Source of the DNA: Pyronema omphalodes
Lineage: Eukaryota > Ascomycota > Pezizomycetes > Pezizales > Pyronemataceae
Assembly: GCA_024516155.1 (NCBI GenBank)
Contig: JAJJXM010000016.1
Span: 671,001 to 735,000, forward strand
Length of the DNA stretch: 64,000 bases
Direction of reading: 5' to 3'
Part shown: positions 46,927 to 59,837 of the stretch, one piece after another
Numbering within the stretch: position 1 is the first letter of the stretch
How the letters are laid out: each line of letters begins with the position of its first letter
The notes under the pieces: generated by a model
Databases searched by the model: none
Seen by the model: the letters and a program-made list of their open reading frames with translations, nothing else
Told to the model about the DNA's origin: nothing
Made by a program: the position numbers and the translations under genes

Positions 46927-48370
46927 ATGACCTCTACCAAGCTCTGGGGTGGCCGCTTCACCGGTATGCTTACGAATTGCCATATCCCCACTCCAATTCC
47001 TCGCTGACAATGCCACAGGCGCCACTGATCCCCTCATGACTGTCTACAACGAGTCCATTCACTACGACCGTCACATGCACAGCGCCGACGTCCAGGGATC
47101 CAAGGCCTACGCCAAAGCCCTCCAGTTGCGCGGAATCTTGACTGAGCACGAGCGCGACGAACTCCTCCGCGGACTTGACCTCGTCGAGGCCGAATGGCAG
47201 AACAACACCTTCAAGATCGTTCCCGGAGTTGACGAGGACATTCACACCGCTAACGAGCGTCGCTTGGGAGAGTTGATCGGAACCAACATCTCCGGAAAGC
47301 TTCACACCGGTCGTTCCCGTAACGACCAGGTCGCTACTGACATGCGCATTTGGTTGAGGACAAAGTTGCAGGACATTGAGGCGATTCTTGTCGACTTGCT
47401 TAGAGCTCATGTTGGAAGAGCTGAGCAGGATATGGATGTTCTTATGCCTGGATACACCCACTTGCAGAGAGCTCAGCCTATCAGATGGTCCCACTGGGTT
47501 ATGTGCCATGCTTACGTCTTTGCTTCTGACTTGGAGCGCTTGAGACAGCTTTACAAGCGTGTTAACAAGTGCCCTCTTGGATCTGGAGCTTTGGCTGGTA
47601 ACCCCTTCGAGGTTGACCGTGAGTTCTTGGCTAAGGAGCTTGGTTTCGATGGAGTCGTTGGAAACTCTCTTTTGGGTGTTTCTGACCGTGACTTCATCCT
47701 TGAGACTCTCCAGTGGGCGTCTCTTGCTATGAACCACATCTCCAAGTGGGCTGAGGATCTTATTATTTACTCTACTGCCGAGTTTGGTTTCATCCAGCTT
47801 GCTGATGCTTACTCTACTGGATCTTCTTTGATGCCCCAGAAGAAGAACCCCGACTCCCTTGAGCTCCTTAGAGGAAAGTCCGGACGTGTTTTCGGACAGA
47901 TGGCTGGATTCATGATGACCACCAAGGGACTTCCTTCCACCTACAACAAGGACCTTCAGGAGGACAAGGAGCCTTTGTTTGACTGTGTCCGCACGGTTTC
48001 CGACTCTTTCCAGATCGCCACTGGTGTTTTGTCTACCCTCAAGATCAACAAGCAGAAGATGAGGGATGCATTGACTATGGACATGCTCGCCACTGACTTG
48101 GCCGACTACTTAGTCCGTCGTGGTGTTCCCTTCAGAGAGACCCACCACATCTCCGGTGCTGCCGTTAGACTCGCCGAGGAGAAGGGTTACTCTGGAATCG
48201 ATAAGCTCAGCCTTGAGGACTATAAGTCTCTCTGCCCTGTCTTTGAGGAGGATGTTCATGCGGAGGTCTTTGACTTTGAGAAGTCTGTTGAGAAGCGTGC
48301 TGCTATCGGAGGTCCTGCTAGACACAGAGTGTTGAAGCAGATTGAGGAGGTTAAGGCTATCTTGGGTTAA
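46927..48370 (+). CDS. ARG4: Argininosuccinate lyase
   Basis: The model is join(46927..46963, 47019..48370), 462 aa, with a 55-bp intron after codon 12. It cleaves argininosuccinate to arginine and fumarate, the last step of arginine synthesis. Diagnostic parts are the start [53 protein letters not shown] (with the catalytic-base region), and the fumarase/lyase signature [12 protein letters not shown]. Length matches the family. The long upstream frame without splicing would add residues unrelated to the family; the short first exon restores the conserved WGGRF, so this start is chosen. Highly biased codons (GGA, CTT/TTG, AAG) suggest strong expression. Confidence 0.97.
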
Positions 48371-51030
48371 GCGGATTGTGTTTTTTTTTTTTGTAATATT
48401 AAATGGAAATGGCGTGATGGATTTGGTCTTTGGATTTAGGTTGCGTAAAAAAGTGTTTTGGAATTATTTTCTTTGTATCTTGAGTATACTTATTCTTTTT
48501 TTTTGGACATGCGGGATTATTACTGGGGTTGCGTGCGATGTGTGATGTGTTGTGTGATGTGATGCGACGTGTGATGCGAAATATGATCAACACCGAAATT
48601 ACTATGACCCCGCGGTATCACCCACCCAGGAAATAGTTGTACATGGTTGTAACATAACACAATTGATTACACAGTATAATTTACCCCACCGTAACACAAC
48701 CCAGCCGAAATATTAGGGTTACCATGTCGTAGTTACCGTAATATGATGAAGAAAACTTGGATGCGGGTACAGGTAGGTAGGGATGTAGGGACGTGGATTC
48801 ATCATGTCTTCTATATATATGCAGGAACGGGTTAAAAAAATAAATTTAAGGTGGTATGCTGGTGTCTAGTTCCCTACTCTTCCACTCCCCACACCCGTTG
48901 TTTTCATAGGGGCGGGGGGGGATTAGTGTGCTTATTTTTTAGTTTTTCTGTATCCCGTATCCCGCAACCTGCAATCTGTATCTGTATCTGTAACACCCCA
49001 CCACCCCCTTCCCCCCCACTATAGCGGGGTATAAAGAAACAAACAAATATACTAGCTTAACTAGCAGGAATTGATTGGTGGGTTAGTGGGTTAGTGGGAT
49101 GTGGGATGTGATATGTTGCACTATTTATTGTACAGGTATCTATTTGTCCCTATGTATCTAAGAAACAAAAAAACAATTTGCTCATTAAATAGTTGGAACT
49201 TGATGATATACTCGGTTGGGCTTGTGTTGGGTTGGGTTGGGAGATTGATTCCATTGGTTCTTTATCCTGATTATGTAATTCCTTATCCCCAGCGAAAAAA
49301 ACAGAAAAAAACAAAAACAAAAACAAACCTTAATCCGCCAATCGTCAATCATCAATCACCAGTCACAGTCCCGTAAAAGCCCACACACAAGCCATAGTAT
49401 GTACATATAGGCAAAGCAAAGCAAAGCAAAGCAAACAAATCCAACTAACCACAGCGTCTAATACCATGTATAGTGTACTTGCCAGTTGCCACCATAACAC
49501 GACCTTTCTTTTTTTTGTGTGGGGGGTGGGTGGGGGGAGGGAGCGCATATGTTGGTTTTTATGGGAATGTTTTAAAGTTTTGTTGAATAGCTGGGGATCA
49601 GAGTAGTTTTGTTACGTGAGGATTTGGAGGTATGTTTTTATGTTTTTTATGTTTTTATGTTTTTATACCGCTTGATCATTGATCATTGATGAGATACCGA
49701 GGCTTGGCCTGGCTTGGCTTGGCTTCCCGCGCGATGGTGGGTAATGCATGCGGCCGCCGGTGTGCGCTCGTCGCTATCTAGCGAGGCGTCTGGTACGCGT
49801 GGGGAATCGGGATAGATAGAGCAGCGAGCGAGCTAGTTATCATAATTACGACAATTACGACAGTCAGGATTCAGGACTCAGCACTCGGAAATCGGAACTA
49901 TTAAGGTTGCATATATACTTTATAGAATGGAAGGTTATTGTTATTTGTTATTTATGGAGATTGAAAAGTGATATTAATATTATGATTGTCAGAAATATTA
50001 AGGTTACATGATGAAGGGAGATTTTATTGTTTATTGTTATTGTTATTATTGTTATTATTTTGTGTCAGGGGATGGATATGCTTGTTTGAGCTGAGTCTTA
50101 TGTTGTCGGGTTGTCTCGTTCCTGGTTCTTGGTTCTCCATTCTTCGTCCTCGTCCCTCATCCCCCATCCCTCGTCCCCGTCCCTCGTTCCTTGTTCGCGT
50201 GCAGCATGCGTCCGTCGCCCGCGTCGCCCGCCGCGTCGGTATGTACCTGACAGGAACACAGGCTTTGCCGAGCGCGCGACGAGTATGTACATAGTGCAGT
50301 GCATTCGTATACATATCTGATCCTGAAGCCCCAGCACCGGATTGAATTTTTTCGAAAATATCTCCACATCTCCGCATCTCTTCACTGCATATTCCCCTAT
50401 TTCGAGTTGTTTTTTCTTATTTTTTATTTCATTTTATCCGTCCAAGATTCGCTTCGCTTCCAATTTCCTTGCCTCTGCGGCGAGAAGGAGACCCTGTTGC
50501 CTCTTCTCGTCTTCTCTTAGGGACCCTCTTAGCTTTCCCTTCATCACGCTACACCATCTTTGGCCTCGAGCACTGGGTCGGGAAATTTGCTATCCAACCA
50601 TCTTGGGTTTAGTTCCAATTAGAGTTCCCAAGGTCAGGGGCTTTCTTGTCAAGGGACAAGGACCGTAAAGGGCGAGACCCGAACTCGAACAAAAAGGCAC
50701 TGGGTTGCGCGCGCACCAGCACTCCTCCAACTCCGAGAACTGAACTCAATTCAACCATCACACCATCCTCTACTCTTCGTCGCGCGCCCTAATACTCCTG
50801 AATTGAGGAGAGACACCGAAGCAAAGACCACAACAAGAACACAACGATACTCCCCGATATCGTGAACGCAAATACCACAAGGCGACCACAGCACGAGAAC
50901 ACTACGAGATCGCAACTACTACTACTACTACTACTACTCACTATAACGGGCACCTACCACCGACTACTACGAAGACTACATACCAAACAAGCGCCTTTGA
51001 ACAAAAATAACAAACAAAAACAAAAAAATA
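48371..51030. other. Long intergenic region with simple repeats
   Basis: No gene recognised. There are T-tracts, a G-run near 48914-48920, a GCAAA pentamer repeat at about 49412-49435, GGCTTGGCTT repeats near 49706-49723, TTATTGTTATTATTG near 50030-50060, a pyrimidine tract with CGTCCCTCATCCCCC-type repeats at about 50145-50195, and an ACT trinucleotide run at about 50919-50938 in the probable 5' leader of the Ras gene. Confidence 0.65.
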
Positions 51031-52138
51031 ATGGAAGACGAGCCAACCAGCATTTCTATCACTGTGTGCGGAGACGGAGGAACTGGTATGAAATTACCTC
51101 TTCCATGCGACACAATTATCCGCCGCTAATTCAAGATCTAGGAAAATCGTCGATCTCCCTTCGTCTCGTGCGCTCAAAATGGACTCATGAATATGATCCT
51201 ACAGTCCAGGATTCTTACTCCGTTACCAGAATCGTCGATGGAAGAACTTACCATCTTAACTTGACCGGTATGTCGCTGATGACTGCTTCAGTGTCATAAT
51301 TCTACTTCCGTTTGTGCATGCGCATCTTCATTACCACATTCAACCCCCCCTCTACTCCCGTCATTTCGCTTCTGCTTCATTTCTAACATATCCCCCCCCC
51401 ATAGATACCGCCGGACAAGAAGAATACCGTGGACTCTGGGCGGCCTCCAACCTCGAAGCCGATGCCTACCTTCTAGTCTACGACATCACCGTAGCCGAAT
51501 CCCTAGCAGCGCTCGACTATTTCAACGACCTAGTAGAGATGGAATCCGAAGAGCGAATGCTCAAGCCAAATGCAGTACCGCACATCAAAATTGTAGCAGG
51601 AAATAAGTGCGACTTGGCAAATTCCAGAGCGGTATCAAGTGCAGAAGGTTTGGAATGGGCTAGGAATCATGACTGTGGTTTTATGGAAACCTCGGCAAGG
51701 AACGTGGTTAATATTGAGGAGACTTTTGAATGTAAGTGCAATTTCGCATGGAGAAAGTGGGGGCGATGATGCTGTCGCTGCTACTGCTGCTGCGAGCGCA
51801 CTTTGTTGCACTCGGCATCAGGAAGCGGGTACCTCGTGGGCCTTGCAGCTTCGCTACACTTCCACTTGCCGTGAATCACAGGGTATCGGATCGGCTTATT
51901 GTCATACTTCAAGGGGGTTTATTTTCAGTCAAAGGCTAACAAAAATTTCACAGTAATTGTCCGTCGAGTAGTAGCCGCCCGCCAAGCTGTAAAAGAAGGC
52001 AAACCCTGGGGAGCAGCAGCCTTAGCAGCCTCAGATGAACAAAAGGAGAAAGACGATCGTGAAAAGAATGAAGTATCAGGAATGGATGATTACGACTCTA
52101 AGCGGGAAAGGAGGTGGGGATGTTGCTCCATCATGTAG
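51031..52138 (+). CDS. Ras-family small GTPase with CAAX box
   Basis: The model is join(51031..51085, 51142..51267, 51405..51731, 51954..52138), 230 aa, all introns GT-AG. G1 is GDGGTGKSS, with the first intron inside it. The switch I region is YDPTVQDSYS, G3 is DTAGQEEYRGLW, G4 is NKCD, and G5 is ETSAR. The last residues CSIM form a CAAX box for prenylation, preceded by Cys and a basic segment KRERRWGC. The effector loop and GLWAASNLEADAYLLVYDI resemble a fungal Ras-like branch separate from Ras1, Rab and Rho. Likely a membrane-bound switch in growth or morphogenesis. The G1 third residue is Gly (GDGGTGKS), as in canonical Ras. Confidence 0.93.
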
Positions 52139-53271
52139 GGTGCACCTAGCTGGATTGGAGCCGGGGAATATATATATATATAATCCCCCCCCCCCCGTGT
52201 TACTCCATCGAGTTCACCCCCACCCAGACGGAAATCGGGAACAGAGGAAACTAAAGGTTACACTGAGAGACATATCATACAACTTATACGCTATCATGAC
52301 AACCACAACCACAGCCACAACACTTTATAAAAACCCAGAGATTTCATGATACACAGATGATACGACATATGGGTTATGTTTTTTTTTTTTTTTTTTTTTT
52401 TTTTTTTGTCCCACTTGACTTATTATTATACTTTATATTTCTACTACTTCTTCTACTACTACGTTACACTACAGTTTTTTTGTACCCCACCTCCCGCCCC
52501 CTGTCGTATTACCCGAAATTTGATTCAAAATTTAAACTACGAATCAATACCCTGTTTAGCACGAGATGTATGGTGTTTTTTTTTTTTTTTTATCTAGTTA
52601 TGCTTCTTTTCTTCCTGCTTATTTCTAGCTTTCCATGTTCTCTTTTTTTAACCCTCGGATGTTTTTTTTTAGCTTTCTTGCAGTGGTTTTTCTTTTTTTT
52701 TATATGTTAATAGATAGGGTTTCGAGATGGGTGATCACTGATGGACGGATGGACGGATGAAATTATTCTTTTTTTTCATTGGGGATGGGGGATGTGAGCG
52801 GAATTTGAGCGGATTTTGAGCGGATTTTGAGCGGAATTTGAAGAATTTGTGGAATTTGAAGAATTTGTGGAATTTGAAGAATTTGTGGAATTTGAAGAAT
52901 TTGTGGAATTTGAAGAATTTGTGGAATGTGATTACAATGATGGTGATTCGAAATTTGAAACTGGATTATCATTGATGGTGATTCGAAATTTGAAACTGGA
53001 TTATCATTGATGGTGATTTGAAACTGGATGATGGTGATTTGAATGTGCAGAATGTGATTAGAATGGGGTAATTTGAATGATTGTGATTTGAAACTTGAAG
53101 CTGGATGATGGTTGTTACTATTGATGCTATTGCCGCTGTTACTTTTGCTACTTTTGCTACTTTTGCTACTTTTGCTACTTTTGCTACTGATGCTGCTGTT
53201 ACTATTGCTGCTGTTACTTTTGCCGGGATTGCGATTGGGGTTGGGGTTTTTTATGTGGTGACTCGTGACGG

Positions 53272-53302
<31 letters not shown>

Positions 53303-53908
53303 CGGGAGCGGGAGCGGGAGCGGGAGCGGGAGCGGGAGCGGGAGCGGGAGCGGGAGCGGGAGCGGGAGCGGGAGCGGGAGCGGGAGCGGGAGCGGGAGCG
53401 GGAGCGGGAGCGGGAGCGGGAGCGGGAGCGGGATGTGTTGGAACAGTTGTGGACCATTAGTGAAAGGGTGGGGGGGGGGGGGGGGGGACGGGAAATGCCT
53501 GGGTTCTTATTGATATTGATATAAACTTGATTACATATATTATTTCTTACCCCGGCGGGGGGGGGGGGGGGGGGGGGGGAGTTACGGAAGCTATGTAATA
53601 CTGATGCTGATGCTGCTGCTGCTGCTGGTCATAGATATCAATACTATGTACCGCTGATACTACCGATACTACCGATACTACCGATACTACCGATACTACC
53701 GATACTACCGATACTACCGATACTACCACCGCTTATTATTCAAAATTTCAACCCACCTACCCCTCGCTGAAGTCGATTCGAGCGAACCTAACTAGTTTAT
53801 GATTCGTGTTTTATTGTTTTTAACTTGGTGGTTTAGGTTTTTGTTGATTGGTAGTTTTATTACTATGGGATTTATCATGGCTGATACAGTGATACGGACT
53901 TACGGACT
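52139..53908. repeat. Satellite-rich intergenic region
   Basis: A T-run of about 28 lies at 52380-52407. About 52798-52835 is a GAGCGGATTTT repeat. About 52832-52925 is an 18-bp repeat (GGAATTTGAAGAATTTGT, about five copies). About 53131-53187 is an ACTTTTGCT repeat. Next are GCA repeats (53272-53299) and the hexanucleotide array (53299-53433). G homopolymers lie at about 53469-53487 and 53557-53579. A TACCGATAC repeat lies at about 53660-53727. The ORF through the GAGCGG array would encode alternating Glu-Arg and is not supported as a gene. Confidence 0.85.
53299..53433. repeat. Hexanucleotide (GGGAGC)n microsatellite, about 22 copies
   Basis: An almost perfect GGGAGC array follows directly on a GCA trinucleotide array. 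It is G-rich on the plus strand. Confidence 0.93.
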
Positions 53909-54040
53909 TACGGTCATGGAATCGTGAATCGTGAATCATGATTACTACGCATCCCGTCCCGTCCGCTCTATGCTATTTAAGCATGATATCAGCGGCTACT
54001 ACTATCGTCCATAACCAGACGAGAATCCCAGATCCTATAG
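53909..54040 (+). pseudogene. Diverged 5S rRNA pseudogene
   Basis: It keeps GGTCATGGAATC, CATCCCGTCC, TTTAAGCATGATATC, CCAGACGAGAATCCC and CTATAG-TTTTTT, but with a duplicated GAATCGT block, an extra CCCGT, and a changed helix IV region (ACTATCGTCCATAACCAG). It marks the left boundary of the right array. Confidence 0.75.
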
Positions 54041-56116
54041 TTTTTTGTATCATATTTCCTTTCCTTTATATTTCCCAAGGACATGAAGCCGGAAATATTT
54101 CCTAGGTAACAGAGTAGGGGGGGGTAATGTAATAGTTTTTCTTGGAGAAGAGATATATATGATATGCATAAGCTGACCATAGTGCCGCAACCCGATTTTA
54201 GCAGCCTGAATAATAATTTCTTATTCACAGCTATTTTCCTCAGTTGGAATTATGTACGTACTACAGTCTACGGTCTTCCCGAGTTCCATTCCGTTCTACG
54301 GGCTTTGGTTGGATTGGTTTTCGGGTATGTACATATACGCATTGGAATTTTTGGTTTGACATGATTGGGTTAGCCGGATACATACATGGGTTCTTGTACT
54401 ACCCTGTGTTGGGCAAGTTTACAAATTCACAAGTTCACAAATTCACAAATTCGCACTCATTCATAAATCGAGTAAATATATATACATATAAGTAAGCACT
54501 TATTCACCAATCTTTTAAGCTTGGTTTCAAAATCAAATAGGAAAGCTATTCAAAACAACGCTATACAATAATAACGGCTCTCTAACACAATATAATAATA
54601 AATAACGATACATACAGACAGTTACTATCTTCCTAATACATAATACATAATACATAAGACATTGGCAATGGCAATGGTAATGGTAATGGTGTTTTAAGTT
54701 TAGTTGCATACGTTTAGACTGTGAGCTGGATTATGGGTTTCTAGGCTATGCGCTGCTCCTGTGGTTGTTACTGTCAGGCCTGGTATGAGAAACTGAAAGA
54801 TACACAATCCCGTGCTAATGGCGATTTGTTATGGCCCCGAATGCAGCTGTATCCACACCCGGGACTTGCGTCCTGCGAGTCTGCAACCTGCGACCTCAGC
54901 ATTCGGATTTATGGTGTCTATTGTAGTGCGCTCTGTGCTCCGTCTGGTATAATCTAGAGTTGGGTGTTGGTGGTCCGTCTGGGGCCTCGAAACTATGACT
55001 AGCTGCAAAAGTCGTAGTTCACTGTGGTTCATCGCTATCGGATATCGACCGCAGTTGATTATGGAAAGAGCGAATACTGTGGAAATAGTTCCCGCGGGGG
55101 AGCACGAATAGTACTGGTGTCCTTCAACAAAAGCGATTGGAATTATCATTATCTTTTAGCCACTATCTAGTACCCCATAGCATGATGTAATAGGGCTATG
55201 GCTTCTTTACTGAAGGATTGTTGTTATTACATAAACCACCAGGCCGTTGTCATACAGTAAAAAAATCCCAACCTTGCATTGTTTTTTTTACCCAGTACTC
55301 CTTATAAAACTATTAACGCGCTCTGAGTTTCTGTCTTTGCATCTGCTAGCTACATGTATGTATTACCGAATTGTATTGATTTTAGGAAAAGCAAAGTAGT
55401 GTGCATAAAGAAAGCTTGGATATTCTCAACCCCAACACAGTCAGTCTCGACCCTTCAACACGCAGTCCGTGGCCGGCTATAGTCAGCTCCTCCATCAGAT
55501 CGGAGTGCACCAAGGCCGTTATATTCCGTAGACACTGCCGACTGAATTGCACTATGAAGTCTGCAGCCCGGGACGGACCATGGAGAACACCAGTCCATTG
55601 GGAGAACCATGCCGCATGAAAAGATTATTAACTTGTTTTGGCCTTAAGCCTATATGCATGCCATTTCTAGCCCAACAAAGCTTTCTGATGCCTGAAATAG
55701 ACGAGTGCATAAAGTCCTCTAGAATATTTGCTTGAGCTGGCCTGGCCGGTTGGTCTTGCCAATGGCATGCTTGGTAGCACGGGATGCATTGGCTTTCATC
55801 TGTATAAACCAGAAACATAAAGCTTCGTACTAGCGTGCAAGATACATTTATATTCGCCAATCTTTTGTTTTTAACTTCGATAATAAATCAAAGGTATTGC
55901 CGTGCGTAAACAAATCGAATCCATGTCTACACCTATCTCAATCACACCCATGATCACGACCCCTCATCCTCTCCCTCGACCCCCAAGTTCGAATGACACC
56001 ACGTGACTTCCCACAACCTTTTAAAAAGCAGACTCAATAGCCACTAACACAACACTCAACCTCACCTTACCTCGACACAACGCACATCAAATCCAGTCTC
56101 TATTAACTCTCAAAAA
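54041..56116. repeat. Linker and promoter region of the R1 unit
   Basis: About 54100-54480 resembles 57980-58270 (GGAGAAGAGATAT, AGCCTGAATAAT, GGAATTATGTACG), about 54700-55150 resembles 58440-58830, and about 55390-55860 resembles 59100-59600. About 55860-56116 is the copied promoter with the uORF start at its end. No independent gene seen. Confidence 0.6.
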
Positions 56117-56260
56117 ATGGCCTCCTTTGATAAGACCATTCCACTTAGGAACTTTCTATCCCCCCCTCACCGTAACCGCAGATTCCCCGATTCGTGCAAC
56201 AAATACAACTCATCACATTCGACAATAAGCACAATTTCCGCAATTCGACTACTGCGTTAA
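56117..56260 (+). promoter_or_regulatory. Upstream ORF (47 codons) before family copy R1
   Basis: It starts MASFDKTIPLRNFLSPPHRN and ends at a TAA 24 bases before the main ATG. The core PPHRNRRFPDSCNKY is shared with the other uORFs. Confidence 0.45.
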
Positions 56261-56284
56261 AATCAAGAAACTTGAAACTTCAAA

Positions 56285-57177
56285 ATGGCTAGAGCTATCT
56301 ATAGCAAACCGAAACCAGCTAACGCACCCCGGCCTGCCCTCGCCCCTCGCACAAACCTTCTTCCAGCAACTGAAGCTCCTTGCCATGTAGCTGCAAAACC
56401 TGCCCGCCATCTTCCGTCCAAGGCGCCACGCAATGTTCCTACAAAACGCCCTCGCTCCAATACATCAAATCGGGTTTCTAAAGCCCCACGGAACAGGGTG
56501 GCTGCGGTACCAACCAAAGCTCCCCGGGATCTAGAGCTCCACCTAGCACTCCGAGCCGCCAATGGAAATAGCAAACCGGTACCGACTAAAGCTCCCCGGA
56601 ATCTGGAGCTTCATTTGAGGCTTCGAGGTGCTAAGGGATGTGGGAAGGTCCCGACTAAGTACCACGGGATGGTGAAGATGCCGGCTCCGCGACGGAACCC
56701 AGTGAGGGGGGTGAGGAAGATACGGCAAGTGCAGGAACCGGATGAGTTGAAGGAATCGGAGGAAGAGGATTTGGGGACGTTTTATGAGCTTTATGATGCA
56801 GAGTCGGAGGTTGAGTCTGATACTGCTTCTGAGGATTCGGAGATGGAGGATGTTGAAGAGGAGCAGCAGGAGGTGCAGACGCCGGTGCAGGTGCAGGCTT
56901 CTGTTTTTCAGCGTGAGTACTTCTTCTTCTCGGGTCTGATTTATGGTTAATGGATAATGGATAAATGCTAATATAATATTTCTCAGCTGACTCAGAGGGT
57001 GTGTTTAATCTTGGACGTACTCACTTCCTGAAACAGCTTCGGGAATTCCGTGATAAATCATGGACGCGGTCTCTGGAAGCGGAGGAGGTTTGGAGAGGCT
57101 TGATGGAGGAGGCGGATACACGGGATGCATGGGAGCCATATGAGAATATGGTTGTGTTTTGGATTGGTACCATATAA
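56285..57177 (+). CDS. 5S-linked family protein, copy R1 (unknown function)
   Basis: The model is join(56285..56912, 56987..57177), 272 aa; intron 74 bp with donor GTGAGTAC. It has the common start MARAIYSKPKPANAPRPALA, KAPR-type repeats (KAPRNVPTKRPRS), two segments ELHLALRAANGNS and ELHLRLRGAKGCG, the KYHGMVKMPAPRRNPVRGVRK block, an acidic EDSEMEDVEEEQQEVQ region and exon 2 PDSEGVFNLGRTHFLKQL to ENMVVFWIGTI. Its paralogue by position in the left arm is L2. The intron position and phase are the same in all intact copies. I do not recognise the family outside this window. Confidence 0.78.
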
Positions 57178-57801
57178 TGGTCATGTGATGACTGTGGAGT
57201 AGGAGGCGTGCATGAGATGCTATCAACGATAGTTGTCGGATGAATTTTGGCTATCCTTGGAAAGAAAGGAGGTTGAGAGGAGGATGGCATATGGCGTGGT
57301 GGAGTTACAGAAATTGATTTTCGGGGTTAGTATAGTTTGTTTGTTGATCATTTTTTGTTTACCAGATCTTGGAGAATAACAGGTCTTGCTTCTTAGACTA
57401 CTTCTAGTGTGAAATATTTGCCCAATCAAGCTTCCAAAGTGATACCAAATTACCGTGATTTAGTGGAATGACCCGACGGAATTCTGATACATAGGATTAG
57501 ATGTGATCACAGCCCTATCTATGTGTGAATGATACCCAGGATGCCATGAATTCAGAAACGAAGGATTTGAGATGGAAAAGGAAAGAAATTGCGATTGGAT
57601 GTGGGCGAATATAATCTTTCACATGCACCTCTGTTTGTATTTGTACGTAGAAGAAGTCTTTGAAAATAAAGCCACGGGATTTTACATGCATCCTAAGCTA
57701 GTCCACAGTCTCAATATTGTCGTCCCTAAACGTATGAGGAGCATAAGCCAGCTGGTATTTGGCGTCAATACTTTATATATTATCTGAGTCCATTCGTAAC
57801 A
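57178..57801. repeat. 3' flank between R1 and its 5S gene
   Basis: About 57480-57801 is almost identical to 29668-29990 inverted. The gene-proximal part is shorter than in L2 and lacks the partial duplication seen there. The 57572-57787 ORF is a by-product of the duplicated DNA. Confidence 0.65.
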
Positions 57802-57917
57802 GCTACGGTCATAGAATCATGAACCCAACGCATCCCGTCCGCTCTGCGCTATTTAAGCATGATATCGTCCGGCTAGTACTGTCGTGGGTGACCAGACGGG
57901 AATCCCGGATACTGTAG
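57802..57917 (+). rRNA. 5S ribosomal RNA gene (AACCC variant)
   Basis: Intact 116-nt core with conserved CATCCCGTCCGCTCTG, TTTAAGC and GGGTGACCAG and a T-run. The loop is AACCCAACG. It matches 19533 (-) in the loop but 29552 (-) in its flanks. Confidence 0.9.
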
Positions 57918-59837
57918 TTTTTGTGTCACAGTTCCTTTCTTTTTACACTGGGCGGAGTTGATATGGGTTCTTGAGTCGAAGAGGGTGATTAATGGTTTTT
58001 CTGGGAGAAGAGATATGCATGAGTATATTGCCATCGCTCGATTTTGTTAGCCTGAATAATTTCCCATTGACAGCTATTTCCCCGTCTGGAATTATGTACG
58101 GTCTTCCACGGGCTCCAGTTATATTGATTTTCAAGTATATTCATTAGCATTTCTGGTTAGGCAAGATCGGGTTAGCACCCGTTTGCAAACTCGGCTACCC
58201 GGGTCCTTGCCCTCCCCAGTGCTGAGCAAGTTTACAAATTCGCACTCATTCACAAATCGAGTAAATCTTATTTACCAAGGGGTTAAGCTTGGGTTCAAAG
58301 TAAAATAGGAAAGCTGTTAATAACAATGCTGTGCAATAAAAGCGGCTCTCCAACACAATATAACAATAAATAAGGATACATAGTTGCATAAATAGTTACT
58401 ATTCTCCTAATACATAAGACATTGGCAATGGTGTTTAGTTGCATCAGTTTAGACGGTGGGTTTAATCATGAGTCTCCATGCCATGCACAGCTCCTTTGAT
58501 TGTTACTGTCAAGGCTGGTATGAGCAACCGGAAGATCTACAATCCCGTGCTAATTGCGATTTGTCATGGTCCAGAGTACCACGGTCACCACTCATGACTT
58601 GTGTCCTGCGACCTCAGCATTCGGATTTATGGTGTCTATTGTAGCGCTCTCCATGCCCTGTCTGGTACAGCCCAGGGTTCGGTATTGGTGGTCCGTCCGG
58701 AACCTCGAACTATGACCAGCTGCAAAACTCACCGTTTACTGTAGTTCACCGCTATCGGCTGTCGACCGCAGTTGATTATGGTACAAAGAGCGAACACCGA
58801 AGAAATAATTCCGGCGGGGGTGCACGAGCAGTTCCGGTGTCCTTCGAAAAAAATGATTGAAATTCCTACCTGGTACCCCGTATCATGATGTAATAGTGTT
58901 ATAGGTTCTTTACTGAAAGATTGGTGTTATTGCATGAAATACCAGACCGATCTCCTACGAAAAAAAAAAAAATCCAACTCTCATTACTTTTTGAACTGCT
59001 CCGCAATACTCCGTATGATGAAACCATTGACATGCTCTGAATGCCTATATTGGCCTCTGTTAGTTTACATATGTATGTATTACCGAATTGTACTAATTCT
59101 AGAAGAAGCAAAGTAGTGTGCATAAAAGACACTGGGATATTCTCACCGTCAACGCAGTCAACCTCGATCCTTAGACACCCAGTCCGTGATGGGCTACAGT
59201 CGACTGCTTCATCAGACTGGAGTGGATCAAGGCCGCGATAGTCTGTCGAAACTGTCGACTGGACCGGGCTATACGCAGTCTGCAGTTCAGAATGGACAAT
59301 AGAGAACACTGATCCATTGGGAGAACCATGCCGCATGAAAAGACGACTATCAATTTTGTGTTGTCCCAAAGCCTCCATGCCATTCCAAGCCTAGAAAAGC
59401 TTCCTGAGGCCTGAAATAGACGAGTGTAGGAAGCCCTCTATGTAGAATTTTTGCTTGACCTGGCCTGGCCGGTTGGTCTTGCTAATGGCATGTTTGGTAG
59501 CACGGGATGCATTGGCTTTCATCTATATAAACTAGAAACATAAAGCTAAGTACGTCCTACCATGCAAGATACATTTATATTCGCCAATCTTTTGTCTTCA
59601 AATTCGGCAATGAATCGAAGGTATTGCCGTGCGTAAAAAAATCAAATCCCTGTCTACACCTATCTCAATCATACCCGTGACTACGACCCCTCATCCTCCC
59701 ACTCGACCCCCAAGTTCGAATGACACCACGTGACTTCCCACAACCTTTTAAAACTCAGACTCAATAGCCACTAACACAACACACAACCTCACGCCGCACA
59801 AAGAACATCATATCCAGTCTCTATTAACTCTCAAAAA
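57918..59837. repeat. Linker and promoter region of the R2 unit
   Basis: 57943-58134 nearly matches 29335-29526 inverted. About 58140-58440 and 58450-59600 match the L1 linker inverted. About 59640-59837 is the promoter region, with CAGACTCAATAGCCACTAAC shared with R1. No independent gene seen. Confidence 0.65.

Noticed and set aside
46653..47039. 128-codon ORF upstream of argininosuccinate lyase
   Set aside because: It overlaps the lyase first exon and intron in another frame and has no protein-like motif; it is probably chance, though an uORF effect cannot be excluded.
53105..53524. 139-codon ORF with poly-Gln and Glu-Arg repeats
   Set aside because: It is a translated microsatellite array; other frames across the same array are equally open.
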